The notes under the pieces are model-generated. The model was not told the DNA's origin. It ran no database searches and saw only the letters and a list, made by a program, of their open reading frames with translations. DNA of 64,000 bases from Gammaproteobacteria bacterium (lineage in GTDB: Bacteria > Pseudomonadota > Gammaproteobacteria > Competibacterales > Competibacteraceae), in assembly GCA_024235035.1 (NCBI GenBank), contig JACKNE010000014.1, forward strand, positions 61,634 to 125,633. The letters run 5' to 3'. Position 1 is the stretch's first letter; each line of letters begins with the position of its first letter. The translations under genes and the position numbers were made by a program. Below are positions 52,099 through 61,224 of the stretch, one piece after another.

Positions 52099-52167
52099 TT
52101 GGACGTTATTGGACACTGAAGGCATGAAAAAACCCGCACTTGAGCGGGTCATTGGACGTCCTTGGAC
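52099..52167. repeat. Paired TTGGAC repeats, candidate integrase arm sites
   Basis: TTGGACGTTATTGGAC (52099-52114) and TTGGACGTCCTTGGAC (52152-52167) share the form TTGGACGTNNTTGGAC, 53 bp apart. They lie between the integrase start and tRNA-Cys, where arm-type integrase binding sites of an attachment site are expected. Confidence 0.6.
52126..52149 (-). terminator. Terminator after the Gly-Cys tRNA transcript
   Basis: ACCCGC / GCGGGT with a six-base loop, followed on the minus strand by a six-T run. It stops leftward transcription 36 bases after tRNA-Cys. It sits between the two TTGGAC pairs. Confidence 0.85.
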
Positions 52168-52184
52168 GGTGTTGAATCCTGAAT

Positions 52185-52258
52185 TGGAGGCTAGGGTCGG
52201 AATCGAACCGGCGTCCACGGCTTTGCAGGCCGCTGCATGACCACTCTGCCACCTAGCC
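52185..52258 (-). tRNA. tRNA-Cys (GCA), CCA encoded
   Basis: A complete 74-base tRNA: acceptor GGCTAGG / CCTAGCC, anticodon loop CTGCAAA (GCA), T-loop GTTCGATTC, CCA encoded. It lies 62 bases after tRNA-Gly, as in the enteric glyW-cysT pair. Confidence 0.97.
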
Positions 52259-52320
52259 AAAATGAGCATTCCGGCCAAGCCGGAAGTAAAAAAGCCTCGA
52301 AGGATCGAGGCCTGGAAATA

Positions 52321-52396
<76 letters not shown>

Positions 52397-52442
52397 TGCG
52401 TAGACAGGCAATTCTATCTTGAAAAATCGGTCTGTCAAGCGC

Positions 52443-53000
52443 TCACTGTCGCCGAAACGCTGGCCAGGCGGCAGCCAGGTAGTGCAGCATGGACCAGAGT
52501 GTCAGCGCCGCTGCAACGACCAGTAAAGCCAACCCAACTTCCAGTGTCGGAAAAAAACCAATCGGCTCTCGATACAACAGTAGGAGCACGGCTACCATCT
52601 GCGCCGTAGTCTTGAATTTACCCACCATGGAGACGGCGACACGCCCGTGATCGCCAATCTGCGCCATCCATTCCCGCAGTGCCGAGATAGCGATTTCACG
52701 ACCGACAATCACTGCTGAAGCAATCGCCATCAATGGGGTCGGAATGGCTTGAACCAGCAACACCAGCGCCGTTGCCACCATCAGTTTGTCGGCGACGGGA
52801 TCGAGAAACGCGCCAAATGCCGAGGTCTGGTTCCATCGCCGCGCTAGATAACCATCTAGCCAGTCAGTGATCGCCGCTAGGCCAAACAGAGCGGTACATA
52901 GCAGATTCGCACTGTGAAACGATAGGAAGAATACGCCGACGAAAACCGGAATCAGTGCGATACGCAGCAGCGTCAATAGGGTAGGTAGATTCAGATGCAT
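52443..53000 (-). CDS. pgsA: CDP-diacylglycerol-glycerol-3-phosphate 3-phosphatidyltransferase
   Basis: Makes phosphatidylglycerol phosphate in the inner membrane. Start 53000 (MHLNLPTLLTLLRIALIP) is the normal N-terminus; the open frame reaches TTG 53018, overlapping the uvrC stop. It has 185 residues, about four helices, with the CDP-alcohol phosphotransferase motif D-G-x2-A-R-x8-G-x3-D-x3-D visible as DWLDGYLARRWNQTSAFGAFLDPVADK (split by helix). Downstream of uvrC and upstream of tRNA-Gly, the enteric order. Confidence 0.95.
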   Translation of the reverse strand: MHLNLPTLLTLLRIALIPVFVGVFFLSFHSANLLCTALFGLAAITDWLDGYLARRWNQTSAFGAFLDPVADKLMVATALVLLVQAIPTPLMAIASAVIVGREIAISALREWMAQIGDHGRVAVSMVGKFKTTAQMVAVLLLLYREPIGFFPTLEVGLALLVVAAALTLWSMLHYLAAAWPAFRRQ

Positions 53001-53014
53001 GGTTCGAGATACGA

Positions 53015-54823
53015 TCAACCGTCGATATGGAAGGCGTCATAAATGCGCTGAGCCAACTCGACGCTGATACCGCCCACTTGGGCGAGATCTTCAACACCAG
53101 CTCGCGTCAACTGCTTCATACCACCGAATTGCCGCAACAACGCCCGTCGTCGTTGCGGACCAATGCCAGGAATCGTGTCGAGTACGGAACCGGTGCGAGC
53201 TTTGGCGCGCCGCTGACGATGGCCGGTGATCGCGAAGCGATGCGCTTCATCGCGGATGCGTTGGATCAAATGCAGTGCGATCGAATCAGCAGGCAGATTC
53301 ACCAGGCGATGTTCATTGAGCACATGCAGTGTCTCCAGACCTGGTTTGCGCTCCGGTCCCTTGGCGATACCGACCGCGATCACTCCCGCTATTTGCAATT
53401 CCTCCAACACTTCACCGGCTTCGGCTAATTGCCCCTTGCCTCCATCGATAAAAAGCAGATCAGGCAAGCGACTGTTTTCCTGGCGCAACCGTAAATAGCG
53501 TCGCCTCAGCGCTTGACGCAGCGCGGCGTAGTCATCGCCGGGTGTGATCCCTTCGATATTGTAGCGGCGATAATCCGCCTTGAGAGGACCTTCTGCATCG
53601 AAGACGACACAGGCGGCGACTGTCGCCTCGCCATAGGTATGGCTGATATCAAAACACTCCAGGCGCGATAGGGCATGATCAATGCTCAGTGCTTCCTGCA
53701 ACGCTTCCAAACGACGGCGCATTCCGGCCTGACTGGCCCATCGGGCAGCTAGCGCTTGTTCAGCGTTGCGCTGCGCCATCTCCAACCAGCGCGCCCGTTC
53801 ACCACGCGGGCGCAGCGTGAGAGCGACTCGTCGGCCTGCCCGTTCTTGGAGCGCCTGAGCAAGCAATGACGCATCCATCGGTTCATGGCTCAGCAACACC
53901 TCGGTAGGAATCGCTTTATCGAAATAATACTGCCCTAGGAAGGCGCTCAAGATCGCGCTGGCTTCCTCATGTTCAGGCAAGGCGGGAAAGAACGCCCGAT
54001 TGCCTAGTAGTCGTCCATCGCGAAACACAAAAACCTGCACACAGGCTGCTCCAGCGTGCATCGCGCAAGCTATGACATCCAGATCGCCGCGTTCTCCTTC
54101 AACATGCTGGCGTTGCTGAATCTGTCGTAGTTCGACGATCTGATCGCGACACAGGGTTGCTTCCTCGAATTTCAATTCAGCCGCTAACCCTTCCATGCGC
54201 TGCACCAAATCGTCAATCACCTGTCCACTCCGACCCTCCAAGAACAATATCGCATCGTGCAACTGACGTTGGTAAGCATCTTGATGGGTTAAACCCACGC
54301 ACGGCGCCGTACAGCGCTTGATCTGATATTGCAGGCAAGGACGGGTTCGTCCATGAAAGAAACGATCCTCGCACGAACGCAACCGAAAGATCTTCTGCAA
54401 CAAATCAAGCGTATCGCGCACGGCGTTAGCATGGGGATAAGGCCCGAAATAGCGGCCCTGAGCGCGTTTGGCGCCGCGATATAGCGATAATCGAGGAAAT
54501 GGGTCTGCGGAAACATGGATGTACGGATAACCCTTGTCGTCACGCAGGAGAATGTTGTAGCGAGGCTGCAGTTCTTTAATCAGTGCGCTTTCCAGAATCA
54601 GCGCCTCGACTTCGGTGTGAGTCACCGTCACTTCGATAGTATGAATCTGGGAAACCAGACTTCGGGTTTTAACAGAGGCTTGCTTTTCCCGGAAATAGCT
54701 CGAAACCCGTTGTTTGAGATTACGAGCTTTACCGACATAGAGTACCTGGCCGTTATCGTCCAGCATCCGGTAGACACCGGGAAGACTGGTTAGCGTCTTG
54801 AGAAAAGGTCGAGGATCGAACAC
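53015..54823 (-). CDS. uvrC: Excinuclease ABC subunit C
   Basis: Nucleotide-excision-repair endonuclease that makes both incisions around a lesion. It has 602 residues: GIY-YIG domain (about 12-95, LPGVYRMLDDNGQVLYVGKARNLKQRV), UVR region (about 205-240), RNase H-like domain with ECFDISHTYGEATVAACVVF and DLLFIDGGKGQLAEA (about 385-480), and a C-terminal HhH pair (about 545-602, DTIPGIGPQRRRALLRQFGG). Complete. The start is the ATG of MFDPRPFLKTL. Confidence 0.97.
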   Translation of the reverse strand: MFDPRPFLKTLTSLPGVYRMLDDNGQVLYVGKARNLKQRVSSYFREKQASVKTRSLVSQIHTIEVTVTHTEVEALILESALIKELQPRYNILLRDDKGYPYIHVSADPFPRLSLYRGAKRAQGRYFGPYPHANAVRDTLDLLQKIFRLRSCEDRFFHGRTRPCLQYQIKRCTAPCVGLTHQDAYQRQLHDAILFLEGRSGQVIDDLVQRMEGLAAELKFEEATLCRDQIVELRQIQQRQHVEGERGDLDVIACAMHAGAACVQVFVFRDGRLLGNRAFFPALPEHEEASAILSAFLGQYYFDKAIPTEVLLSHEPMDASLLAQALQERAGRRVALTLRPRGERARWLEMAQRNAEQALAARWASQAGMRRRLEALQEALSIDHALSRLECFDISHTYGEATVAACVVFDAEGPLKADYRRYNIEGITPGDDYAALRQALRRRYLRLRQENSRLPDLLFIDGGKGQLAEAGEVLEELQIAGVIAVGIAKGPERKPGLETLHVLNEHRLVNLPADSIALHLIQRIRDEAHRFAITGHRQRRAKARTGSVLDTIPGIGPQRRRALLRQFGGMKQLTRAGVEDLAQVGGISVELAQRIYDAFHIDG

Positions 54824-54913
54824 GAGCAGGGATGTCAGCTATCCGGTCGACAGGGAATAACGAAACAACGCATGATACCCTGTCTCCCTGAGATAGCCCA
54901 TTGGGAATCGGTA

Positions 54914-56257
54914 TTACATACTATCCCGTCGGATATCATATTTCTCCATTAAACGATACAGCGTCATGCGCGAGACGCCTAGTTCCTGAGCAGCACGGGC
55001 AATGTTGAAACGGGTGCGCAACAACGTGGCTTGTATCACGTCACGATCAGCCGCCATTCGCGCCTCATCCAGGGTTACGAATTCGCGAATATCGGTGCGT
55101 CTTTCCAGTTCCAGATCGGTGGGAATGATATATGGCCCTTCGCTTAACAGTACCGCCCGGCGAATTCGGTTCATCAAATCTCGGACGTTACCCGGCCAAT
55201 CGTAACGGTTGATCACTTCCAGCGCATCGCGGCTGAAACCCTTGGCGGAGGTGCGTGTTTCAGCGGAGAACTTGGCGAAGAAGTGTCTGGCCAATAGTTC
55301 GACATCTGCCTTACGTTCACGCAAGGCGGGCGTTCGCAGGTGCAACACATTGAGTCGATAATATAAATCCTCACGGAACCGGCCTTCCTGCACGGACTGC
55401 TCAAGATTGGTATTCGTGGCGGCAATCAGTCGGACGTCGCAAGGAATTGGCTTGGTGCCACCGACCCGGCGGATTTTTTTCTCTTCCAGAAACCGTAACA
55501 GATTGGCTTGCAGTTCGGGAGCCAGATCACCGATTTCATCCAGGAACAGGGTGCCGCCATCCGCCGCTTCCATGAGGCCGATATGCCGTTCATTAGCGCC
55601 GTTAAACGCACCTTTTTCATGGCCGAATAGTTCCGATTGAATCAGATTGGGTGCCAGGGCTGCGCAGTTCATGACCATGAACGGCGATACCGCCCGAGCC
55701 GAGTAGTCGTGAATGGAACGAGCTGTTTGCTCCTTGCCAGTTCCACTCTCGCCGGTAATCAATACCGGCACATCGACTTCCGCGGCTTTCTGAATCCCGC
55801 GAAATAGCGCTTGCATTACTGTGCTGTTGCCGATCATTCCGTACTGCGATTCCAAATCATTTTGTTGACGGAAGGTATTCTCACTCAAGGTAGACATACC
55901 ATAAGCATGACCCAGAGTCACGACCAGTCGTTGTGCATCGACGGGTAATGTATGATAGTCATAGCAACGCTCGATGATAAGGTTAGAAAGTTGTTTACGA
56001 TCGATGCACTGGCGGGATAAAGCCATGACCCATTGCATCTTTCGCCGAGCCAGAATCAAATCAGCCAGCCATTGAATCGACCGTTCCGGCTCGCATTGAA
56101 ACAGGACACCCAGTCCGACCTCGAATTTATGCTCCGTTAGCAACGTTCTGGCTAGGCCCACTTCATCAGCCCAATAGATTTCCCAATCAGCCGCTGCAAT
56201 CTTTTGGAGTAACGTGTCCTCAATCGTTCCTGTGCTTAGAATTAAAAGTTTGCGCAT
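54914..56257 (-). CDS. VpsR-like sigma-54-type regulator with altered GAFTGA
   Basis: A 447-residue protein. The N-terminal 130 residues have a response-receiver fold length but no clear acidic pocket or phospho-acceptor (MRKLLILSTGTIEDTLLQKIAAADWEIYW), like VpsR. The AAA+ domain is about 145-385: Walker A GESGTGKEQ, Walker B GGTLFLDEIGD, and the arginine-finger/sensor region DVRLIAATN. The sigma-54 contact loop reads GAFNGA, not GAFTGA. The C-terminal Fis-type HTH (about 415-447) reads NIARAAQELGVSRMTLYRLMEKYDI. VpsR proteins bind c-di-GMP and control polysaccharide genes, some with sigma-70. Divergent from pyrD. Confidence 0.85.
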   Translation of the reverse strand: MRKLLILSTGTIEDTLLQKIAAADWEIYWADEVGLARTLLTEHKFEVGLGVLFQCEPERSIQWLADLILARRKMQWVMALSRQCIDRKQLSNLIIERCYDYHTLPVDAQRLVVTLGHAYGMSTLSENTFRQQNDLESQYGMIGNSTVMQALFRGIQKAAEVDVPVLITGESGTGKEQTARSIHDYSARAVSPFMVMNCAALAPNLIQSELFGHEKGAFNGANERHIGLMEAADGGTLFLDEIGDLAPELQANLLRFLEEKKIRRVGGTKPIPCDVRLIAATNTNLEQSVQEGRFREDLYYRLNVLHLRTPALRERKADVELLARHFFAKFSAETRTSAKGFSRDALEVINRYDWPGNVRDLMNRIRRAVLLSEGPYIIPTDLELERRTDIREFVTLDEARMAADRDVIQATLLRTRFNIARAAQELGVSRMTLYRLMEKYDIRRDSM

Positions 56258-56650
56258 CGAATTTACCTACTCTCTGTAATAGTTCTGAAGGGTGACTCGA
56301 CCTTGACGTCTCATGGAGGTTGCCCTCTTGATCATTTCGACAGTCACGTGAAATCGGCAATCTTCACGCAAAGACCATATGAAACATATTGGCTTTTCGT
56401 CAAATTTTTATAGTCAAGTCAAATGGATATTGCCATCCTGAATGTAGATTGGAGACTGCCTCACGATTCAGGCATATTTTCATCACAGTTCCTTACGATG
56501 GTCAAATCGCTCCATTGACCATGCATGGAACCATTCTTGAGCATGATAATATAAATCAGCCGTAATAATGAATACTATTTACTCAACAAATAATTTCTTT
56601 TCTGCAACAATTTAGGGACTTTCAACCCATTATTTGAGTCGGGGATTTCA
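56258..56650. other. Divergent region regulator / pyrD
   Basis: 393 bases, AT-rich, without an evident gene. For the regulator a weak promoter is possible on the minus strand (TTGACG at 56403-56398, TATGGT at 56379-56374, 18-base spacer). GGGGA precedes pyrD. The first 110 bases before the regulator would be its leader. No known riboswitch is recognised. Confidence 0.35.
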
Positions 56651-57664
56651 ATGCTTTATCGTTTCTTTCGCACCATTTTGTTCCAACTCGATCCTGAAAC
56701 CGCTCACGATTGGCTACGCAATTTTTTGCGCATCACACCACCGTTGGCCCTGAAAAGGATCGCTACGGTTGGTGTTTCATCTACACCGCGCCAGGTGATG
56801 GGACTGGACTTTCCTAATCCGGTCGGGCTGGCGGCCGGCCTGGATAAGAACGGTGAATGTATCGAGAGCTGGGAAGCGTTGGGGTTCGGCTTCATCGAGA
56901 TCGGGACAGTCACGCCGCGTCCACAGTCTGGCAACCCTAAGCCTCGAATGTTCCGGTTACCGGAAGCTCAAGCATTGATTAACCGAATGGGTTTCAACAA
57001 CCAAGGTGTTGACTATTTAGTGGAACAGGTGCGCCGTACCCGCTTCAAGGGAATATTGGGTATTAACATCGGCAAAAATGCAGATACCCCAGTTGAGCGG
57101 GCAACGGATGATTACTTGTTCAGTCTGCGCAAGGTTTACCCGTGGGCCAGCTATGTCACAGTGAACATTTCTTCGCCCAATACCCCAGGTTTGCGCGACC
57201 TGCAATATGGCGAGGCGCTTGATCACTTATTGGTGGTATTGAAAGAAGAACAGCAGCGATTGGCGGACCGTTACGGTCGTTATGTTCCGTTGGCGATCAA
57301 GATCGCACCGGATTTGACTGACGCGGATCTGCCAATCGTAGGGCAGGCATTACTCCGTCACGGTGTGGATGCGGTGATCGCGACGAATACGACTTTCTCA
57401 CGCACCGGCATCGAGCATTTGCCTCATGTCGGAGAAGAAGGTGGTTTGAGCGGTGCGCCGCTGATGGCGCGTTCCACTGAGGTGGTGTGTCGGTTGGCGG
57501 GTATTCTAGGCGGCGAACTGCCGATCATTGCCGCCGGGGGTATTCTGAGCGGGGCGGATGCAGCCGCTAAGATCACCGCTGGTGCCAGTCTGGTGCAAAT
57601 CTACACCGGTTTGATTTATCGCGGACCCGTGTTGATCCGGGAAGCCATCAAGGCATTACGGTAA
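56651..57664 (+). CDS. pyrD: Dihydroorotate dehydrogenase (quinone), class 2
   Basis: Oxidises dihydroorotate to orotate, passing electrons to quinone. It has 337 residues. The N-terminal amphipathic extension (MLYRFFRTILFQLDPETAHDWLRNFL) that docks to the membrane is characteristic of class 2. FMN barrel markers are PVGLAAGLDKNGE, NRMGFNNQG, NISSPNTPGLRDLQ with the catalytic Ser (NISSPNTPG), and AAGGILSGADA near the end. Follows pyrC in the pathway, but the two genes are 41 kb apart. Confidence 0.97.
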   Translation: MLYRFFRTILFQLDPETAHDWLRNFLRITPPLALKRIATVGVSSTPRQVMGLDFPNPVGLAAGLDKNGECIESWEALGFGFIEIGTVTPRPQSGNPKPRMFRLPEAQALINRMGFNNQGVDYLVEQVRRTRFKGILGINIGKNADTPVERATDDYLFSLRKVYPWASYVTVNISSPNTPGLRDLQYGEALDHLLVVLKEEQQRLADRYGRYVPLAIKIAPDLTDADLPIVGQALLRHGVDAVIATNTTFSRTGIEHLPHVGEEGGLSGAPLMARSTEVVCRLAGILGGELPIIAAGGILSGADAAAKITAGASLVQIYTGLIYRGPVLIREAIKALR

Positions 57665-57679
57665 ACCAATTCGATTTAC

Positions 57680-58651
57680 ATGGCCATGCTAAACCGCTTG
57701 ATTTCCATTGCCCCGATGCTGGACTGGACCGACCGACATTGTCGGTTTTTTCTACGTTTACTGAGTCGTCGGGTGTTGCTCTACACCGAGATGATCACCA
57801 CTGGGGCCGTGTTGCGTGGTGACCGGCAACGATTGCTGGCTTATGACCCGGCTGAACATCCACTCGCCTTGCAACTGGGCGGCAGCGATCCTGATGAGCT
57901 CGCCCAGTGCGCGTGCGTTGCAGCGGACTGGGGTTACGATGAGGTGAATTTGAATGTCGGCTGCCCGAGTGACCGGGTGCGATCCGGCCGATTCGGAGCC
58001 TGTCTGATGGCAGAGCCGACGCTGGTCGCCGAGTGCATCGCCGCGATGCGGGCGGTGGTGGCAATACCGATCACGGTGAAGACTCGTATCGGCGTCGATG
58101 AGCGGGATTCTTATCAGGAATTGGTGGATTTCGTCGGCCAGGTAGCAGTGGGTGGTTGCCAGACATTCATTATCCATGCCCGCAAGGCATGGTTGAATGG
58201 TTTGAGTCCGAAAGAGAATCGGGAAATTCCACCGTTGCGTTATGAGGTGGTGCATCGTCTAAAACAGGATTTCCCCAACTTAAGCATTGTGTTGAATGGC
58301 GGATTGACAGTGCTGGATCAGGTCGCGGATCAGCTACAGCGAGTAGATGGAGTGATGCTCGGTCGAGCTGCTTATGAAAATCCATATTTACTGGCTGAGG
58401 TGGACTCGCGTTTTTTTGGCTCAGTTGCACCGTTGCTGAGTCGTCATCAAGTAGTACGGGCGCTTCTTCCGTATATTGAGGAAGAATTGCGACAAGGAAC
58501 ATCGTTGCACTGTATGACTCGACATATCCTAGGGCTGTTTCAGGGTATATCGGGTGCGCGGGCTTGGCGGCGGACTCTGAGCGAACAAGCCTGTCGGCGC
58601 GGCGTAGGGGTAGATCCGCTCATAGAAGCATTGCGGCTTGTACCCGAATAA
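57680..58651 (+). CDS. dusA: tRNA-dihydrouridine(20/20a) synthase
   Basis: Reduces U20/U20a in the tRNA D-loop with FMN. It has 323 residues. The DusA opening SIAPMLDWTDRHCRFFLRLLS, TEMITTGAVLRGDRQRLL, NVGCPSDRVRSGRFGACLM (catalytic Cys in NVGCPS), and KTRIGVDERDSY distinguish DusA from DusB/C. The C-terminal recognition domain ends with HMTRHILGLFQG-type CMTRHILGLFQG. It starts 15 bases after pyrD and is probably co-transcribed with it. Confidence 0.95.
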   Translation: MAMLNRLISIAPMLDWTDRHCRFFLRLLSRRVLLYTEMITTGAVLRGDRQRLLAYDPAEHPLALQLGGSDPDELAQCACVAADWGYDEVNLNVGCPSDRVRSGRFGACLMAEPTLVAECIAAMRAVVAIPITVKTRIGVDERDSYQELVDFVGQVAVGGCQTFIIHARKAWLNGLSPKENREIPPLRYEVVHRLKQDFPNLSIVLNGGLTVLDQVADQLQRVDGVMLGRAAYENPYLLAEVDSRFFGSVAPLLSRHQVVRALLPYIEEELRQGTSLHCMTRHILGLFQGISGARAWRRTLSEQACRRGVGVDPLIEALRLVPE

Positions 58652-58687
58652 GCTTGGAAATTGGGCAGTGTGAAGCTTGATGGTGCG

Positions 58688-58722
58688 TAAAAAAAGCCAG
58701 TCCTACTAAAGAACTGGCTTTG
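58688..58722 (-). terminator. Terminator of the subtilase transcript
   Basis: AAAGCCAGT / ACTGGCTTT with a seven-T run on the minus strand. It also lies 36 bases after the dusA stop and may slow that rightward transcript. A second short hairpin (CGGAGTG / CACTCCG, about 58735-58763) lies closer to the subtilase. Confidence 0.88.
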
Positions 58723-58792
58723 GCCTAAAAAGACCGGAGTGTCGGGGATCGCGTGGCACTCCGTAGCAAGCCTATGAAACAATAAGATGTAG

Positions 58793-60592
58793 CTATAGGT
58801 TCACCTGCATTGAGGTCGTGGACGTGTTACCGGCAGCGTCCTCAGCCGTAGCGCTGATCGTAAAGCTACCTTTCAATTTGTTGATGTTCCAGTTGCAGTC
58901 AAGCGATTCAGTGGTGCTAGCACCCAGCAGTTGGCCATCCACAAAGCAGGAGGTCAAGGTCACGCCGACATTGTCGCTGGCATTGATCTCAAATTTCATG
59001 GCCTTGCCACGTACACCCATATTTTTGATGCTGACGGTCGGCGGAGTGGTATCGACCACATTAGGCTCGGGGACATTGTCCACGGTGACCGTCACTCCTT
59101 GAGAGAGTCCTTGATTGCCAGCGGCGTCATAGCCGTAAGCAACCAGTGTGGCGGAACCGTCAGTCTGAGTGGTGGTATCCCAACTGAAGCCGAAGGGGGA
59201 GGTCGTATCTTCGGCAACCTGAGTACCATTGGCGAAGAGAACCACCCGGGTCACACCAATATCGTCGGTGGCGCTGACGTCGACCGTTGCGATGCCGGCG
59301 ACCGTGCTGTTGCTGGAGGGAGCAGTGATCGTAACGCTTGGGGCTTGGTTGTCAATGTTCTGGGCTTGCATAGCCGTCTGTACGGCTGCTGCCGCGTTCA
59401 CCCGGCCATAGCCGTAGTAGGTGTCCCGACCGGCGCTGCCGAGATCATCAGCTGTATTTTCCAGAATCTCTTCGAGCACAGTGGGCGATAAACTAGGGTT
59501 GGCCGCTATCATTAGCGCCACGACGCCAGCAGTAACTGGGCTAGAGAAAGACGTGCCGCTGACCGCACCGTAACTGCCGCCATTAGTAGTCGTCCAGATG
59601 TTCACGCCAGGGGCGGCAACGTCAACGAAGTAACCAAAGTTCGACCAACTTGCTTTAGTGTCGTTGCTGGCGGTCGCGGATACCGAAATCATGTAGGGGC
59701 TATCGCTGTAACCGGGATCAGCACCTGAATTGCCAGCAGCGACTACGGTCACCCCCCCTTTGCCTTGCAGATATTGCGCGGCACTGGCAATGGAGGAACT
59801 GCCAGTAGCTTCGTAGCTGATGTTGGCAACCCGAGCACCATGATCAGCCGCCCAAGCTAAACCATTGGCAATGCTGCTCCAGTAGGCATAGCCGCTGGGA
59901 TCGTTGGTGACGCGAACCGGCATGATTCGGGCTGCGCCTGCCACACCCGCCACACCAATACCGTTATTGGTAGTTGCCGCTGCTGTTCCAGCGACTTTAG
60001 TGCCATGCCCATAAATATCGGCAGTGTCGGCGTTACCTGAGGCCGAGTTCCAACCGGTGACCAGTTGACCGATCAGATCAGGGTGACTCGCGTCCACGCC
60101 CGTATCCAGAATGGCGATGGTGACATTATTGCCTTGGCTGCTATCCCAAGCGGTCGGGGCTTGAATTTTCGGTAAATGCCAGGCGCTGGCATAGTTGGGA
60201 TCATTGGGAATCTGTTCGGCTTCCACCTGCATATCCAGTTCGGCAAATTTGACATGCGGATTGTTGGCCAATGCACGCGCCACGGCTTCTTCGGCGTGTG
60301 GCGGCACTTGTACAAGATGCAGGTTAATTTGCCGAATATGGCCGATCGCCTTGCCATTATGGGATTTGAGAACCTTATCCAGCTCGGTATCGCTCAGACC
60401 CGCTTTGGTCTGAACCAGGATACGGCCTTCAGCCCAACTTTTGGGGGTGGCCAGAGCGTCATCGGTATAGCTGGCGGTCAGAGCCAAGGTAACGGCGGAG
60501 GCGAGAGAGAGCCTGTTGAAAATCCGGCGAGCATCTATAGAAGACGTAGCAGCACCGGCGCGGTTGATACGGAAGGAAGCGTTGTTTCTCAT
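58793..60592 (-). CDS. Secreted subtilisin-like protease (S8) with Ig-like tail
   Basis: A 599-residue protein. A long signal peptide region (ends near SYTDDALA, about residue 48) is followed by an inhibitor-type propeptide (about 55-125, ILVQTKAGLSDTELDKVLKSHNGKAIG). The catalytic domain (about 130-405) carries the triad Asp in ILDTGVDASHPD, His in GHGTKVAGT and Ser in GTSFSSPVTAGV, plus the oxyanion Asn in AAGNSGAD. Two Ig-like/Big_3-type modules follow (about 415-510 and 520-599), each with APSVTITAP or PTVSIKN and DNVGVT-type motifs, for substrate or cell-surface binding. Expression is probably controlled by the riboswitch in its leader. Same strand as the PEP-CTERM gene. Confidence 0.95.
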   Translation of the reverse strand: MRNNASFRINRAGAATSSIDARRIFNRLSLASAVTLALTASYTDDALATPKSWAEGRILVQTKAGLSDTELDKVLKSHNGKAIGHIRQINLHLVQVPPHAEEAVARALANNPHVKFAELDMQVEAEQIPNDPNYASAWHLPKIQAPTAWDSSQGNNVTIAILDTGVDASHPDLIGQLVTGWNSASGNADTADIYGHGTKVAGTAAATTNNGIGVAGVAGAARIMPVRVTNDPSGYAYWSSIANGLAWAADHGARVANISYEATGSSSIASAAQYLQGKGGVTVVAAGNSGADPGYSDSPYMISVSATASNDTKASWSNFGYFVDVAAPGVNIWTTTNGGSYGAVSGTSFSSPVTAGVVALMIAANPSLSPTVLEEILENTADDLGSAGRDTYYGYGRVNAAAAVQTAMQAQNIDNQAPSVTITAPSSNSTVAGIATVDVSATDDIGVTRVVLFANGTQVAEDTTSPFGFSWDTTTQTDGSATLVAYGYDAAGNQGLSQGVTVTVDNVPEPNVVDTTPPTVSIKNMGVRGKAMKFEINASDNVGVTLTSCFVDGQLLGASTTESLDCNWNINKLKGSFTISATAEDAAGNTSTTSMQVNL

Positions 60593-60689
60593 GGTTGCGA
60601 TCCCTTAAACGTGATGTTTTTTGGGGCACGCATACCACCGATTTGTGCGGGGGATAGCAACTGGGAGGATTGAATCTGCAAAAAGCTGC

Positions 60690-60775
60690 TAATCTGGCGA
60701 TCCCGCTGTCATAAGGCCGAAGCCTCTTAGACCGGTGATTTTGCGTCGCCACCTTTCGGTGGCTTTGCCCTTTTC
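60690..60775 (-). promoter_or_regulatory. Cyclic di-GMP-I (GEMM) riboswitch
   Basis: In the minus-strand leader of the subtilase: GGGCAAAGCCACC-GAAA-GGTGGC, GACGCAAAATC, ACCGGTCTAAGAGGC-TTCG-GCC, TTATGACAGCGGGATCGCC. This matches the GEMM-I pattern: the GGCAAA start, a first hairpin capped by a GAAA tetraloop, the GACGCAAA junction, a second helix with the tetraloop receptor (CTAAG ... TATGAC) and the closing GCGGGA-TCGCC. It ends about 100 bases before the ATG. The expression platform is not obvious; AGCAGC-TTTTT-GC follows. Established members sense c-di-GMP. Confidence 0.88.
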
Positions 60776-60778
60776 AGA

Positions 60779-61169
60779 CTTGGCTAGACTAGAGCAAGAT
60801 TCAGGCGCAGTTCAGATTGAACTGTCGTCTGATCAATAGTTCTCCGCTCATGAATGATTAAGACTATGATTTTAAATAATCTATTTTTCAAAAAATATGG
60901 CTACTGTCTTAAGTAACTGCCTGCTATCCGCGTAAGTGACCTTTTATGTCATTTCAAGTGACCAAAAATTGCAATGTTGAGCCTTGTATCAGTACATGAC
61001 ACATTATTTTCATTATTTTCATTAACTTGAAATAAATATACAAAAAAGCTCCTGAAAAAGGCGACAGAGAAGATCCAGTTTGCCTGGTTAATTATTGCCA
61101 ACAGATGTATTTTTTTATGACATGACGATTTTGGGCGGTCGCAGAGACGGCGAGTTAAAAAGTATCCTC
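60779..61169. other. Intergenic region subtilase promoter / PEP-CTERM end
   Basis: About 390 AT-rich bases. Besides the promoter of the subtilase leader (not clearly recognised), it contains short repeats TTATTTTCAT. No ORF with coding character. Confidence 0.4.
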
Positions 61170-61200
61170 AAAAACAGACACGGCACCTTGATGCGCCGTG
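61170..61200 (-). terminator. Terminator of the PEP-CTERM gene
   Basis: CACGGC / GCCGTG around a ten-base loop, followed on the minus strand by TCTGTTTTTG. It lies about 25 bases beyond the stop. Confidence 0.65.
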
Positions 61201-61224
61201 CTGTGAAAAGCCTGACAAATAACG

